A stretch of 64,000 bases of DNA from Streptomyces sp. AC555_RSS877 (GCF_019049245.1 NZ_JAGMUK010000049.1:105544-169543); one strand, 5' to 3'; positions 25,708 to 34,996 are shown, counted from the stretch's first letter. The notes: generated by a model from the sequence alone, not told the origin. Numbers and translations are program-made.

Positions 25708-26412
25708 CTAACGCGTCCTCACGAACCGGGCCCGCCGGCCCGGCGCCAGGCGCTCGGTCGCGTACCGCACAGTGATCCGCGGCAGCTCGGCGAGATGCCG
25801 GTCGAGGAAATCCACCAACAACTGCTCGTCCCGGCGGCCGATCTCCCTCAGCATCCACCCCAACGCCTTGTGGATCAGCGGCTCCGGATCGCGGCGCAGC
25901 CCGAGCACGAGCCGGAGGGTCGGCTCGAAGCGACCGGCCCGGATCAGGGCCAACGTGGCCAGCACGGCGATCCTGCGGTCCCACAACCGCGTCGACCCGG
26001 CCAGCTCGTCGAGCACGTCCGACGCGTCGAGCGGTCCGTCCAGCAGCCACGGCCCCAGTACGACATGCGCGGAACCGTCCACCAGATCCCAGTTGTCCAC
26101 GCAGTCGGTGCGCGCCAGATAGAAATCGGCCAGTGCCTTCCGGTCGGCGCCCCGCGCACTGCGTACCTGCTCGGCCAGGACCAGCAGACCGGTGAACCGC
26201 TCCTCATGCACCCGGCTGTGCAGCAGAACGTCCACGTCCCCCAGCGACAACTCCCGGTAGTGCCGGGCCAGTCCGCGCATCACCGGGACGCGTACGCCGA
26301 TCAGCTCGTCGTCGTCCGCGGGGCTGAGCACCCGCACCAACTGCGCCCGGACACGGGGCTCCGCATGATCCCTCAGCTCGGACCGCAAGGTGCTCAGGGC
26401 GCCAGTCGTCAT
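25708..26412 (-). CDS. DNA alkylation repair protein (AlkD-like)
   Basis: A 234-residue all-helical HEAT-like repeat protein. Diagnostic segments are IGVRVPVMRGLARHY, VDNWDLVDGSAHVVLGPWL, STRLWDRRIAVLATLALIRA and PEPLIHKALGWMLREIGRRD. The Trp and Asp of DNWDLVD and WDRR line the DNA-lesion cleft in AlkD glycosylases, which remove bulky or cationic alkyl bases without base flipping. No Shine-Dalgarno is obvious at ATG 26412. It stands alone on the minus strand. Confidence 0.88.
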   Translation of the reverse strand: MTTGALSTLRSELRDHAEPRVRAQLVRVLSPADDDELIGVRVPVMRGLARHYRELSLGDVDVLLHSRVHEERFTGLLVLAEQVRSARGADRKALADFYLARTDCVDNWDLVDGSAHVVLGPWLLDGPLDASDVLDELAGSTRLWDRRIAVLATLALIRAGRFEPTLRLVLGLRRDPEPLIHKALGWMLREIGRRDEQLLVDFLDRHLAELPRITVRYATERLAPGRRARFVRTR

Positions 26413-26520
26413 GCTGACGAACGCTAGCGCCCGAAGCGTGCGATCTGTACCGAGTTCGGCGAGCTGACAATCAAGTCCTGTGTCGAGTCAGTTCCCCTCG
26501 GATGTCGCATCCGACGCCGC

Positions 26521-27500
26521 TCAGTCCCCCGACCGGCGCGCGAGCATGCCGCCGCGTTTCAGCGAGCTGAGGACGAGCGAGGTGTCCACGGACGCCACGT
26601 CCCGCAGCCAGGGGGCCCGGGTGACGAAGTCGTACAGCGCCGACTCGCTGGGCAGCGCCGCCAGCACCAGGACCTGGTGCTCCCCGGTGACGAAACTGGC
26701 GTACCGGACGTGGACGTTGTCCGCCAGCGCCGCGGCCACCGCCTCGGCCCGGGCCGGACCGACGCGTACCCGCAGCATCGCCTCCACCGGCAGTCCCAGC
26801 AGTGCCGGCTCGATCACCGCGCGGATGCGTACCCTGCCCTCCCGCCGCAGCGCGCCGAGGCGCCGCCGTGCGGTGGCTTCCGACACCCCCGTGACGCGGC
26901 CGAGTTCCTCATAGGTGCACCGCCCGTCTCGGCGAGCGCGTTCAGGAGCAGCCGGTCCGACCGGGAGAGTTCGTGTGTCGTGTCGGCGGGCGGCATCACG
27001 TCTGCGTCGGCCGAGGACGGTGCGGGCGCCTCGGAGGGGTCCTCGAGCGTGGCGATCTCGTCGTCGGTGAGCAGACCGGAGTGCCACTCGCGGATCGTAC
27101 GGATGTGGCGCAGCACCGGCAGCGTGAACGTCTCCAACATGCCGGGCAGGCCCGGCAGTTCGTCCATCACCAGGCTTGCCAGTCGGTCCTGGGGACAGAG
27201 CAGCTCCGCGACACAGTCCGGGGAGCCGGTCAGCACATGGGTGAAGACGCAGTCGGACCGGCGGGCCAGCGCGCTCGCGACCATCCGCGCCTGTCCCGGG
27301 GCGCAGCGCACACCGACCACCGTGCTGCGGCCGTGCAGTGCCATGGCGCCGATCCGCACCAGCCCGGAGTCCAGCAGCCGGGTCCCCCGGCGGACGACGG
27401 TGCGCTCGGCCTCGCCCAGCGCTGCCGCGATGCGGTGCCACGAGGCCCTGCCGTCGATCTGCAGGGCGCTGATGATGCGACGATCCAGCGAATCCGCCAC
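26521..27500 (-). pseudogene. Tandem Lrp/AsnC regulator broken by one frameshift
   Basis: GTG 27500 has AAGGA upstream and opens VADSLDRRIISALQIDGRAS, an AsnC HTH, followed by an effector domain (VVGVRCAPGQARMVASALAR, CVFTHVLTGSPDCVAELLC). A second HTH starts LSRSDRLLLNALAE. Near 26929 the frame changes to DGRCTYEELGRVTGVSEATA and the second effector domain (LRVRVGPARAEAVAAALADN) to a stop at 26521. Restoring one G makes a continuous protein of about 325 residues with two HTH and two effector modules. It is either a real pseudogene or a one-base sequence error. Confidence 0.75.
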
Positions 27501-27512
27501 GGGACCGGTCCT

Positions 27513-28263
27513 TACGACGGTGTGGACGTCGACGCCGCCGCCGCGCGCGGTGTGGTGGTCACCCACACCCCCGACGTACTCGCCGAGACCACCGCCGACG
27601 TGGCGATGGCGCTGATCCTGATGGCGCGGCGGCGCCTGGGCGCCGGCATGGACGCGATGCGGCGCGGCGAGTGGGGGGCCTTCAGGATGGACGCCTTCCT
27701 GGGGCTGGACGTCCAGGGCGCGACGCTCGGGCTGATCGGCTACGGACAGATCGCCAAGGCTCTCGCGCACCGGGCGGCCGGCTTCGGGATGCGGGTCCAG
27801 CACCACCATCCGCGCCGCAAGGAGGACGACGGGCTGTCCCGCTGGGTCACGTTCGAGGAACTGCTGCGGACCAGCGACGTGGTGTCCGTGCACACTCCGC
27901 TGACGCCCGAGACCACCGGCATGATCGGCGCACCGGAACCTCGCCCTGATGAAACCGACGGCGACGCTCGTCAACACCGGACGGGGCGGAGTCGTCGACG
28001 AGGCGGCCCTGCTCACCGCTCTGCACGACGGGAGCCTGCACTCGGCGGGGCTGGACGTGATGACGAACGAGCCGCGAACGGATCCGTCCGATCCGTTGTT
28101 CGCCGAACCGCACCTGGTGGTGCTGCCGCACGTGGGGTCGGCAACGGAGGCGACACGCGCGGCGATGGTGGAGCTGGCGGCACGCAACATCGAGGCCGTC
28201 CTGGACGGGGAAAGGGCGCCGACCCCCGTGCCGGGGACTCCTGGACGCACCGATCTCCCGTAG
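27513..28263 (+). pseudogene. D-2-hydroxyacid dehydrogenase, 5'-truncated and frameshifted
   Basis: The frame enters at YDGVDVDAAAARGVVVTHTP, roughly residue 75 of a normal enzyme. It continues with the Rossmann motif LGLIGYGQIAKALAHRAAGF and DVVSVHTPLTPETTGMIG. Near 27933 one extra C shifts the frame; the correct continuation is NLALMKPTATLVNTGRGGVV, SAGLDVMTNEP and the catalytic His in VVLPHVGSATEATR. The first 75 residues are absent because the opposite-strand Lrp gene begins at 27500. Relatives are glyoxylate/hydroxypyruvate or phosphoglycerate dehydrogenases. Confidence 0.75.
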
Positions 28264-28371
28264 GTGTCCCGCCTGCCGGTCACGAGGGCGTCCGCGGTCG
28301 GAGGGTTGGCCGTGCACCTCGCGGGTACTCCGACGATCTTCCGTTGAGCCGCGAGAAGCAGGAAGGTGCCG

Positions 28372-29676
28372 GTGCCTGACAAGAACGTGAACGATGCGAA
28401 GAACATCTTTGTGATCGGCCTCGACGAGGCCAACCTGCCGACACTCCAGGCGGTGCCGGGTGCGAAGTCACTGCGTTTCCACCCTCTGCTGTCGACGGAG
28501 GAGCTGCAGGGCGGCGAGGTGTCGGTGCCGGAACTGATCGACAAGGCGCAGGAGGTGCTGGACGCCTTCGACGGAGGCATCGACGCGATCGTCGGCTACT
28601 GGGACTTCCCGGTCAGCACGCTCGTCCCGATCCTCAGCGAGCGCTACGGCACCCGCAGCACCAGCCTGGAGTCGGTGGTCAAGTGCGAGCACAAGTACTG
28701 GAGTCGGCTCGAGCAGCAGAAGGCCACCGACCGGATTCCGCGGTTCGGCAAGGTCGATCTTGAGTCCGACGACCCGTGCCCTCCCGAGGGCGTGCGGTTT
28801 CCCATGTGGCTCAAGCCCGCCCTCTCGTACTCCTCCGAACTCGCCTTCGGTGTCAAGGACATGGACGAGTTCCGTGCCGCCGTCGCCGAGATCCGTGAGG
28901 GGATCGCCCGGGTCGGCCGGCCCTTCGAGTACATCCTCGACCGAATCGAGCTGCCGCCCGAGATGGACGGCGTCGGCGGCCAGGTCTGCCTCGCCGAGGA
29001 AGCGATGTCAGGTATCCAGGTCGCCGTCGAGGGCTACGTCCATCAGGGCGAAGTGACCGTCTACGGCACCTTGGACTCCATCAACTACCCCGACACCTCC
29101 TGCTTCCTGCGCCACCAGTACCCCTCGACGCTGCCGCCGCAGGTGATCGACCAGCTCCACGACGTCACCGGGCGGGTGATGCGCCGGATCGGCTTCGACT
29201 CGGCCACCTTCAGCGTGGAGTACTTCTACGACCCCAAGACCCAGCAGGTCAGTCTTCTGGAGATCAACCCCCGCCACTCCCAGTCCCACGCCGAACTGTT
29301 CCAGTACGTCGACGGCGTACCGAACCACCACTGCATGGTCAGCCTCGCCCTCGGCGACGACCCGCACATGCCGCACCGTGAGGGGCCGTACGCGACGGCC
29401 GCGAAGTGGTACTACCGCTGGTTCACCGACGGTGTGGTGGGCCACGTGCCCTCGCCCGAGGACATCGCCCGTATCGAGCGTGAGACGGACGGCGTACGCG
29501 TGGACGTCACGCCCCAGGAGGGGCAGCCGCTGTCGGGTCTGTCCCAACAGGACAGCTACAGCTTTGAGTTGGCCCACGTCTTCACCGGCGGCAACAGCGA
29601 GGAGGAGCTGCGGGAGAGGTACGACCACTGCGTGGCCTCACTGGGATTCACCTTCGACGAGAGCCCGCAAGAGTAA
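28372..29676 (+). CDS. ATP-grasp domain ligase
   Basis: A 434-residue protein. GTG 28372 is preferred because AGGAAGG sits five bases upstream. An N-terminal pre-ATP-grasp Rossmann part (IFVIGLDEANLPTLQAV) is followed by the ATP-grasp fold: PMWLKPALSYSSELAFGVKD, a swivel loop, EGYVHQGEVTVYGTLDS and the metal-binding SVEYFYDPKTQQVSLLEINP with RHSQSHAELF. Such enzymes join a carboxylate to an amine or thiol through an acyl phosphate. It is followed 16 bp later by a CocE/NonD-type hydrolase, so the two probably form an operon. The substrates are unknown. Confidence 0.82.
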   Translation: MPDKNVNDAKNIFVIGLDEANLPTLQAVPGAKSLRFHPLLSTEELQGGEVSVPELIDKAQEVLDAFDGGIDAIVGYWDFPVSTLVPILSERYGTRSTSLESVVKCEHKYWSRLEQQKATDRIPRFGKVDLESDDPCPPEGVRFPMWLKPALSYSSELAFGVKDMDEFRAAVAEIREGIARVGRPFEYILDRIELPPEMDGVGGQVCLAEEAMSGIQVAVEGYVHQGEVTVYGTLDSINYPDTSCFLRHQYPSTLPPQVIDQLHDVTGRVMRRIGFDSATFSVEYFYDPKTQQVSLLEINPRHSQSHAELFQYVDGVPNHHCMVSLALGDDPHMPHREGPYATAAKWYYRWFTDGVVGHVPSPEDIARIERETDGVRVDVTPQEGQPLSGLSQQDSYSFELAHVFTGGNSEEELRERYDHCVASLGFTFDESPQE

Positions 29677-29692
29677 GGAGCGCGTCGGCCTT

Positions 29693-31732
29693 ATGCGTTA
29701 CGTGACCAACCTGCCGTACGCCACGAAGGAAGAGGAGCACGTCAGCATCCCCATGCCCGACGGCGTACAGCTGTCGGCACGCGTCTGGCGTCCCACGTCC
29801 TCGGACAACGAGCCCGTGCCCGCGGTGCTGGAGTACATCCCCTACCGCAAACGCGACCTCACCTCCGTACGGGACTCCATCCACCACCCGTACATCGCCG
29901 GGCACGGCTACGCCTGCGTCCGCGTCGACGTACGTGGCACCGGCGACTCGGACGGGGTGCTGAAGGACGAGTACCTGGAACAGGAACAGGCCGACGCGGA
30001 AGCCGTCCTCGCCTGGCTGGCCGAGCAGCCCTGGTGCGACGGCACCACCGGCATGATGGGCATCTCCTGGGGTGCCTTCGCCGCCCTCCAGGTGGCCGCC
30101 CGGCGGCCGCCGAGCCTGCGCGCCATCGTCATCGCGTCCTTCACCGACGACCGGCACGCCGACGACATGCACTACATGGGCGGGGCGATGCTCTCGGACA
30201 ACCTCGCCGAGGCGGGCACCATGTTCGCCTACGCCACCTGCCCGCCCGACCCCGCCGTGGTCGGCGACCGGTGGCGCGACATGTGGCACGAGCGCCTGGA
30301 CAACACCGGCCCTTGGGTCCTTCCCTGGTTGCGGCACCAGCGCCGCGACGACTACTGGCGTCACGCCTCCGTCTCCGAGAACTACCAGGACGTCCAGTGT
30401 CCCGTCCTCGCCTCCAGTGGCTGGGCGGACGGCTACTCCAACGCCGTGACCCGTCTGCTCGGCAACCTGGACGTGCCGCGCAAGGGACTGATCGGCCCCT
30501 GGTCGCACAAGTTCCCGCACCTCGGAGAACCCGGGCCGGCCATCGGCTACCTGCAGGAAGTGGTGCGGTGGTGGGACCACTGGCTCAAGGGCGTCGACAA
30601 CGGCGTCATGGACGGCCCCATGCTGCAGACATGGATGCAGGACAGCGTGCCCCCGTCCACCTCGTACGAGGAGCGGCCGGGCCGTTGGGTCGCTGAACCC
30701 ACGTGGCCGTCTCCGCAGATCCGCCCGGTCACCTGTCCGCTGACCCGGCACCGGATCGGCTCTCCGGGCGAGGACGGGGCGGCCGGCGAAGGGGACGGCG
30801 CCGCGATGACGGTGCGCTCGCCCCTGTCCGTCGGCCAGTTCGCGGGCAAGTGGGCCTCGTACAACGCACCCCCGGACCTGCCCTACGACCAGCGTGAGGA
30901 GGACGGCGGCTCCCTGGTCTTCGAGACCGAGCCGCTGACCGAACGGCTGGAGATCCTGGGCTCGCCGTCCGTGGAACTCGACATCTCGGCCGACGAGCCG
31001 GTCGCGATGGTGGCCGCGCGCCTGTCCGATGTGAGCCCCGACGGTGCCGCCACCCGTGTCACGTACGGCCTGCTCAATCTGACCCGGCGGGACAGCGCCG
31101 AGGACCCCGAGCCGCTGGAGCCGGGTCGGCGCTACCGCGCGACCGTCCATCTCAACGGAGTGGCGCAGGCGTTCCCGCCCGGACACCGCATCCGCCTCTC
31201 CCTGTCCACGTCGTACTGGCCGCTCGCCTGGCCGCCGCCCAAGCCGGCCCTGCTCAGCGTCCACGAGGGCTCCAGCACCCTCACGCTCCCCGTCCGTCCG
31301 ACGGACGAACCCGGCGAGGTGCCCTCGAAGCCGTTCGACGAGCCCGAAGGAACGCCGCCACTGGCCGTGTCCCGGCTGACGCCCCCGGAGCAGCGGTGGG
31401 ACGTGAAGCGGGACCTGATCGGCTACCACTCCGAACTGGAGATCGTGAAGGACCAGGGACTGATCCGCTTCGACGAGATCGGACTCGATGCCGGCCGTCG
31501 CGCCTACGAGCGCTATGGGACCGTCGCCGACGACTTCACGTCGGTCCGCGGCGAGTCCACCTGGACCATGCGGTTCCGACGCGAGGACTGGGACGTTCGG
31601 GTGGTGACGCACACGCGGCTCAGCTGCGACGAGCAGGACTTCTTCGTGGACGCCACCCTGGACGGCTACGAGGGTGACCGCCGGGTGTTCTCCCGCACCT
31701 GGAACGAGACGGTGCCGCGCGACCTGCTCTAG
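29693..31732 (+). CDS. CocE/NonD family hydrolase (X-Pro dipeptidyl-peptidase S15-like)
   Basis: A 679-residue serine hydrolase. The first 350 residues are an alpha/beta hydrolase with RVDVRGTGDSDG, nucleophile elbow MMGISWGAFAAL (Ser125), SSGWADGYSN holding the likely Asp, and GPWSHKFP the His. The C-terminal half is a jelly-roll (PLTERLEILGSPSVELDISA, HRIRLSLSTSYWPLAWPPP). This is the S15/cocaine-esterase layout. The ATG at 29693 is 12 bases from AAGGAG, a little long. Family members are acyl or peptide hydrolases. The upstream ATP-grasp ligase suggests a make-and-break or biosynthetic pair. Confidence 0.86.
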   Translation: MRYVTNLPYATKEEEHVSIPMPDGVQLSARVWRPTSSDNEPVPAVLEYIPYRKRDLTSVRDSIHHPYIAGHGYACVRVDVRGTGDSDGVLKDEYLEQEQADAEAVLAWLAEQPWCDGTTGMMGISWGAFAALQVAARRPPSLRAIVIASFTDDRHADDMHYMGGAMLSDNLAEAGTMFAYATCPPDPAVVGDRWRDMWHERLDNTGPWVLPWLRHQRRDDYWRHASVSENYQDVQCPVLASSGWADGYSNAVTRLLGNLDVPRKGLIGPWSHKFPHLGEPGPAIGYLQEVVRWWDHWLKGVDNGVMDGPMLQTWMQDSVPPSTSYEERPGRWVAEPTWPSPQIRPVTCPLTRHRIGSPGEDGAAGEGDGAAMTVRSPLSVGQFAGKWASYNAPPDLPYDQREEDGGSLVFETEPLTERLEILGSPSVELDISADEPVAMVAARLSDVSPDGAATRVTYGLLNLTRRDSAEDPEPLEPGRRYRATVHLNGVAQAFPPGHRIRLSLSTSYWPLAWPPPKPALLSVHEGSSTLTLPVRPTDEPGEVPSKPFDEPEGTPPLAVSRLTPPEQRWDVKRDLIGYHSELEIVKDQGLIRFDEIGLDAGRRAYERYGTVADDFTSVRGESTWTMRFRREDWDVRVVTHTRLSCDEQDFFVDATLDGYEGDRRVFSRTWNETVPRDLL

Positions 31733-31851
31733 GCGGCGGTTGCCCTGGGGAGGGTTCACGCGGCAGTCGGCCGTGGTGCCGATAGGCCGGTCCTGACGGG
31801 GTATCCGGGAATCGGCAGCGGTGTCACGTCGATTCCGAGGAGGTACGTGCC

Positions 31852-32391
31852 ATGCGCGCCTTCAAGCGCTGGCTCGACCGCAGTCTGATCGCGCAGGCGG
31901 TCCTGGTCTTCCCGTTGGCGGTGGGGATCGCCGCCCTGTTCCGCCGGGACGAACATCCGGTCCTGTGGGTGGTTCATGGTGCGAGCTACGCAGCCGTCAC
32001 CATCGCGTTCCTGGCCGTGCAGCGGCGCAGGGTCGGCCGTGCGGTCGGCACCGACCCGGCTGGACTGGCCGCTCTCAACCGGAAGATCCGGCACCGTGAG
32101 GTGCCGAGCGATCCCGAGGAGCAGGCGACCATGCGGCGGCTGGTCGCCGAGCAGCTGGGGAAGATGGAGCGGGGAGGCCGGTGGCTGCCGTACTGGCTGG
32201 GCCTGATGGGCCTGATCGCGGTCGGCATGCTTGCTCTCGGGGTGGCCTCCGGCTCACTGACCTTTCCGTTGGTCTTCGCGGTCGCCATGTCGGGGTTCTG
32301 TTACGGGGTCATCCGGATGCGCCGCGTCGCCCTGGACCGTCATCGCTACATGCGCTCGGCTCTGCAGGGCCAGAGCGAACGGGTGTCGTGA
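31852..32391 (+). CDS. Multi-pass membrane protein, hypothetical
   Basis: A 179-residue protein with four hydrophobic segments: AQAVLVFPLAVGIAALF, LWVVHGASYAAVTIAFLAV, PYWLGLMGLIAVGMLALGVA and FPLVFAVAMSGFCYGVI. These are separated by a charged cytoplasmic-type loop (RKIRHREVPSDPEEQATMRR). The ATG at 31852 follows GAGGAGG. I recognise no family. It stands alone after the hydrolase gene. Confidence 0.65.
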   Translation: MRAFKRWLDRSLIAQAVLVFPLAVGIAALFRRDEHPVLWVVHGASYAAVTIAFLAVQRRRVGRAVGTDPAGLAALNRKIRHREVPSDPEEQATMRRLVAEQLGKMERGGRWLPYWLGLMGLIAVGMLALGVASGSLTFPLVFAVAMSGFCYGVIRMRRVALDRHRYMRSALQGQSERVS

Positions 32392-32408
32392 GGTGCTGAC
32401 GTAGGCCG

Positions 32409-32996
32409 TCAGCGCATGGGAGGCAGTCCGGGCTCCGGCTGTACCTGCAGGGAGTTCAGAGCGAACGCCAGCAGATGGTAGTGGCCCACGAGCATCGGCA
32501 GTTCGATCAGCTGGCGCTCCGTCAGGTGCTCGGACAGCCCCTCCCACGTCGGCCGGCTGATCCGTGCCCCGGAGCGCAGCTCGTCGGTCGCCCGCAGCAG
32601 GAGTGACTGCCGTTCCGTCCAACCCGGAGCCTCGGGACCTGCCGCCACCCGAGTCATGTCGTCCGGTGACAGCCCGGCCTTCGCGGCGATCCTCACGTGC
32701 TGGCCCCACTCGTAGGGCGAATCGCAGTTGCGCGCCACCCGGAGTATCACCAACTCGCGGTCGGCGAAAGGAAGTTCGCCTGCGAGCAGCAGTTGGCTGC
32801 TGAACGGAAGCCAGGCGGCGAACAGCTCCGGATGACGGGCGAGGGTGGCGAAGACATGCGCCTCGCCGAGCGAAGACACGCCGAGCCCCAGTGAGCCGAT
32901 GTCGGCGGACAACGTCTCCCGTACGGACTCGTCCCACTCCTCGGCAGGCTGCGGAGGAATCCTGGGCGCGGCGGGCGGCAGCGGCGACTCTGACAC
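32409..32996 (-). CDS. Carboxymuconolactone decarboxylase (CMD/AhpD-like) family protein
   Basis: A 195-residue helical protein with the CMD pattern ADRELVILRVARNCDSPYEW, GQHVRIAAKAGLSPDDMTRV and LTERQLIELPMLVGHYHLLA. AhpD peroxidases use a CxxC with a downstream His. Here only one Cys is seen in that region (NCDSPYEWGQH), so peroxidase activity of the AhpD type is unlikely. Related proteins act on 4-carboxymuconolactone or have unknown roles. The start codon is GTG with no clear Shine-Dalgarno. Confidence 0.82.
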   Translation of the reverse strand: MSESPLPPAAPRIPPQPAEEWDESVRETLSADIGSLGLGVSSLGEAHVFATLARHPELFAAWLPFSSQLLLAGELPFADRELVILRVARNCDSPYEWGQHVRIAAKAGLSPDDMTRVAAGPEAPGWTERQSLLLRATDELRSGARISRPTWEGLSEHLTERQLIELPMLVGHYHLLAFALNSLQVQPEPGLPPMR

Positions 32997-33431
32997 ACGG
33001 CCACGCTACGCCACACACGGACAGGAGGAAACGCCGACGACAAGCCACCTCACGAGCCCGCTGCCCCGCCCTCGGCCAGTGGGCCTCCCCCGATCGTCGC
33101 GCCGGCCACCGTCATCACCTCGGCGTCAGGATCCCGCAGGCCCGTGCGCACCGGGCCCACTGTCCGCCGAAGCAAATGACCCGCAGTCGCGGCCAGTTGG
33201 GCCCAACAGTGGCTGACGCGCAGCGGTGCCCGGCTCCGCTTCGAGGGCCGCGTTCGCCGGGCCGTCGCCCGGATCCGCCTGCAATCGGGCCGAGTCGTGC
33301 CCATGCATTGACCCCTGGCAGGCGGCGCGCTTTCATCGCGTGAGTCCTCGTGAGTCCTCTGCGCCGGGCCGAGGCACGGGGACATCAGAGGGACGGCTGC
33401 GGCCGTCCCCGGCCGAAGGGGGAACCACCTG
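32997..33431. other. Intergenic region, nothing recognised
   Basis: About 435 bp before the TolB-like gene. A short direct repeat (GAGTCCTCGTGAGTCCT, 33344-33360) is present. Open frames through it lack family resemblance, and I see no RNA gene or strong hairpin. Confidence 0.45.
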
Positions 33432-34652
33432 ATGAGACCTTCCTTACGCATCTCCATGACCGCCGCCCTGGCGGCCGCTCTCACCTGTCTCGCCTGGCCT
33501 GCGGGGGCGGCGAGCGAAGACCCGGTCCCACGTACCGAACGGATCAGTCTGGCCCCCGACGGCACCGGCGGCAACGGCCACTCGACGGAGCCGGTGGTCA
33601 GCGCGGACGGACGCGTGGTGGCCTTCCAGTCGTCGGCGACCAACCTGGTACCCGGCACCGACGTGAGGAACAGCGTCTACTACCGCACGGCCCCCGGCGC
33701 ACCGCTGCAGCGTGTGGTGGTGCCGGGCGAGACGACGTCGACGCCCCAGCTGTCCGAGTCGGGGCGCTACCTGACCTTCAACTCGTACTCGACCACGACC
33801 GGAACGTCGTCCGTGCACGTGACGGACCTGCGCACCGGGCGCACCGAACGCCTGGCGCCCGCGGTGGACGAGGGCTACCACCTGTCGTACGGGATCGCCC
33901 CGATCAGTGCGAGTGGGCGGTACGTTGCCTTCGTCGCCCGGCCCACCGTCGCCGAGAGCGGCGCGTTCTGCCGGGTCATGCTCCTGGACCGCAGGACGCA
34001 GGACGTGCGGCGGGTCAGCCGGCCGGCGGACGGATCGAAGACCTCCCACCAGTGCCAGCAGATCTCGATGAGCGCCGACGGCCGCAAAATCGCCTATCTG
34101 GAGGGCCATTCCGGTCCGGCCGCCGGCGACCAGGGCGACATCCTGGTGTACGACCGGGTGACCGGGCAGACCGTGCAGGCCGACGCCACTCATGACGGTG
34201 CGCCGGCCGACATGTCGTCGATCGCCCCGGTGCTCAGTGCTGACGGCTCCAAGGTCGGCTTCAACTCGCAGGCCACCGGCCTGGTCCCGGAGGCCGATGC
34301 GAACAACGGCTGGAACGCCTTCGTCCGGGACCTGCGCACCGGCACCCTGCGGCGGTACGACGGCCACTCCCCCGCGGATCTCACCCTGGTGTCGGACCTG
34401 TCGGTGAACGGCTCGAAGCTGCTCCTGAACACGGCGGACGCGGACCGCAGGACACTGGGGTTGATCCTGCGCGATCTGCGCACCGGCCACGAGGAGTTGC
34501 TGTCCCCGGGAGAGGACGGCAAGCCCGTCACCGTGGGGCGAGCGGCCCTGAGCGCGGACGAGTCGACGGCCGTCTTCGACTCCTACTACCCCGGTCTGGT
34601 GGCCGATGACACGAACCTGACCGGGGATGTCTTCGTCCGCACCCTGCGCTGA
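33432..34652 (+). CDS. Secreted TolB/PD40-like beta-propeller protein
   Basis: A 406-residue protein with a signal peptide (MRPSLRISMTAALAAALTCL, cleavage near AGAAS). Repeated PD40 motifs follow: VVSADGRVVAFQSSATNLVP, QLSESGRYLTFNSYS, SASGRYVAFVARP, SMSADGRKIAYLEG, VLSADGSKVGFNSQATGLVP and ALSADESTAVFDSYYPGLVA. These indicate about six blades. It is an extracytoplasmic beta-propeller, probably for protein or ligand binding rather than catalysis. ATG 33432 has GGGGGAA upstream. A 15-bp perfect hairpin follows within 60 bp. Confidence 0.83.
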   Translation: MRPSLRISMTAALAAALTCLAWPAGAASEDPVPRTERISLAPDGTGGNGHSTEPVVSADGRVVAFQSSATNLVPGTDVRNSVYYRTAPGAPLQRVVVPGETTSTPQLSESGRYLTFNSYSTTTGTSSVHVTDLRTGRTERLAPAVDEGYHLSYGIAPISASGRYVAFVARPTVAESGAFCRVMLLDRRTQDVRRVSRPADGSKTSHQCQQISMSADGRKIAYLEGHSGPAAGDQGDILVYDRVTGQTVQADATHDGAPADMSSIAPVLSADGSKVGFNSQATGLVPEADANNGWNAFVRDLRTGTLRRYDGHSPADLTLVSDLSVNGSKLLLNTADADRRTLGLILRDLRTGHEELLSPGEDGKPVTVGRAALSADESTAVFDSYYPGLVADDTNLTGDVFVRTLR

Positions 34653-34710
34653 ACCGCCGGGCCTCAAGGGCGACGGCACCGGCCACGACGGCGACCCCGG
34701 CCGGTGACCG

Positions 34711-34747
34711 CCGGTCTGCGGTACCAGCCACGGGTACCGCAGACCGG
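34711..34747 (+). terminator. Strong intrinsic-type terminator hairpin
   Basis: CCGGTCTGCGGTACC (34711-34725) pairs perfectly with GGTACCGCAGACCGG (34733-34747) across a 7-base loop. It lies 58 bp after the TolB-like gene and just before the MITE-like element. No T-run follows, as is usual for Streptomyces terminators. Confidence 0.75.
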
Positions 34748-34770
34748 TCACGTCGACTCCCCGTACCGCC

Positions 34771-34996
34771 CTAGGCCTGTCCGGCGGATCATGCCGCAGA
34801 CGCGGGGCCTGGCACGCCGATCTGCGGCGTTGTCGTCGGTTGCCGACTCCCCCACTCTCGACCTCGCTCGAGCGGGGGGACCCCCATCGCGTCGACGCCC
34901 TCCTCCGCCTCGCAACTCGACGCACCAGGCCCCGCTCACCTGCGTCGACGAGGCGCCGCGCATTTCCTGCGACCTGATCCGCCGGACAGGCCCTAG
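34771..34996. mobile_element. 226-bp MITE-like element with terminal inverted repeats
   Basis: The left end (CTAG then GCCTGTCCGGCGGATCA, 34771-34791) and the right end (TGATCCGCCGGACAGGC then CCTAG, 34975-34996) are inverted copies differing by one base. Both end in CTAG, which may be the target duplication. The interior has no transposase and contains a hairpin-like CCCCCACTCTCGACC / CTCGAGCGGGGGG stretch (about 34850-34885). The end sequence resembles terminal repeats I associate with IS5-like elements and short repeats in Streptomyces genomes; that link is from memory, not a search. Confidence 0.7.

Noticed and set aside
26920..26935. Programmed frameshift in the Lrp/AsnC gene
   Set aside because: No slippery heptamer or downstream pseudoknot was recognised, and a simple one-base deletion explains the break.
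33050..33658. Minus-strand open frame before and into the TolB-like gene
   Set aside because: It is Arg/Ala-rich, lacks a ribosome-binding site and overlaps the signal peptide region of a well-supported gene.
34771..34996. Inverted-repeat element considered as a full insertion sequence
   Set aside because: It is 226 bp long with no transposase frame, so only a non-autonomous MITE-like call is supported.
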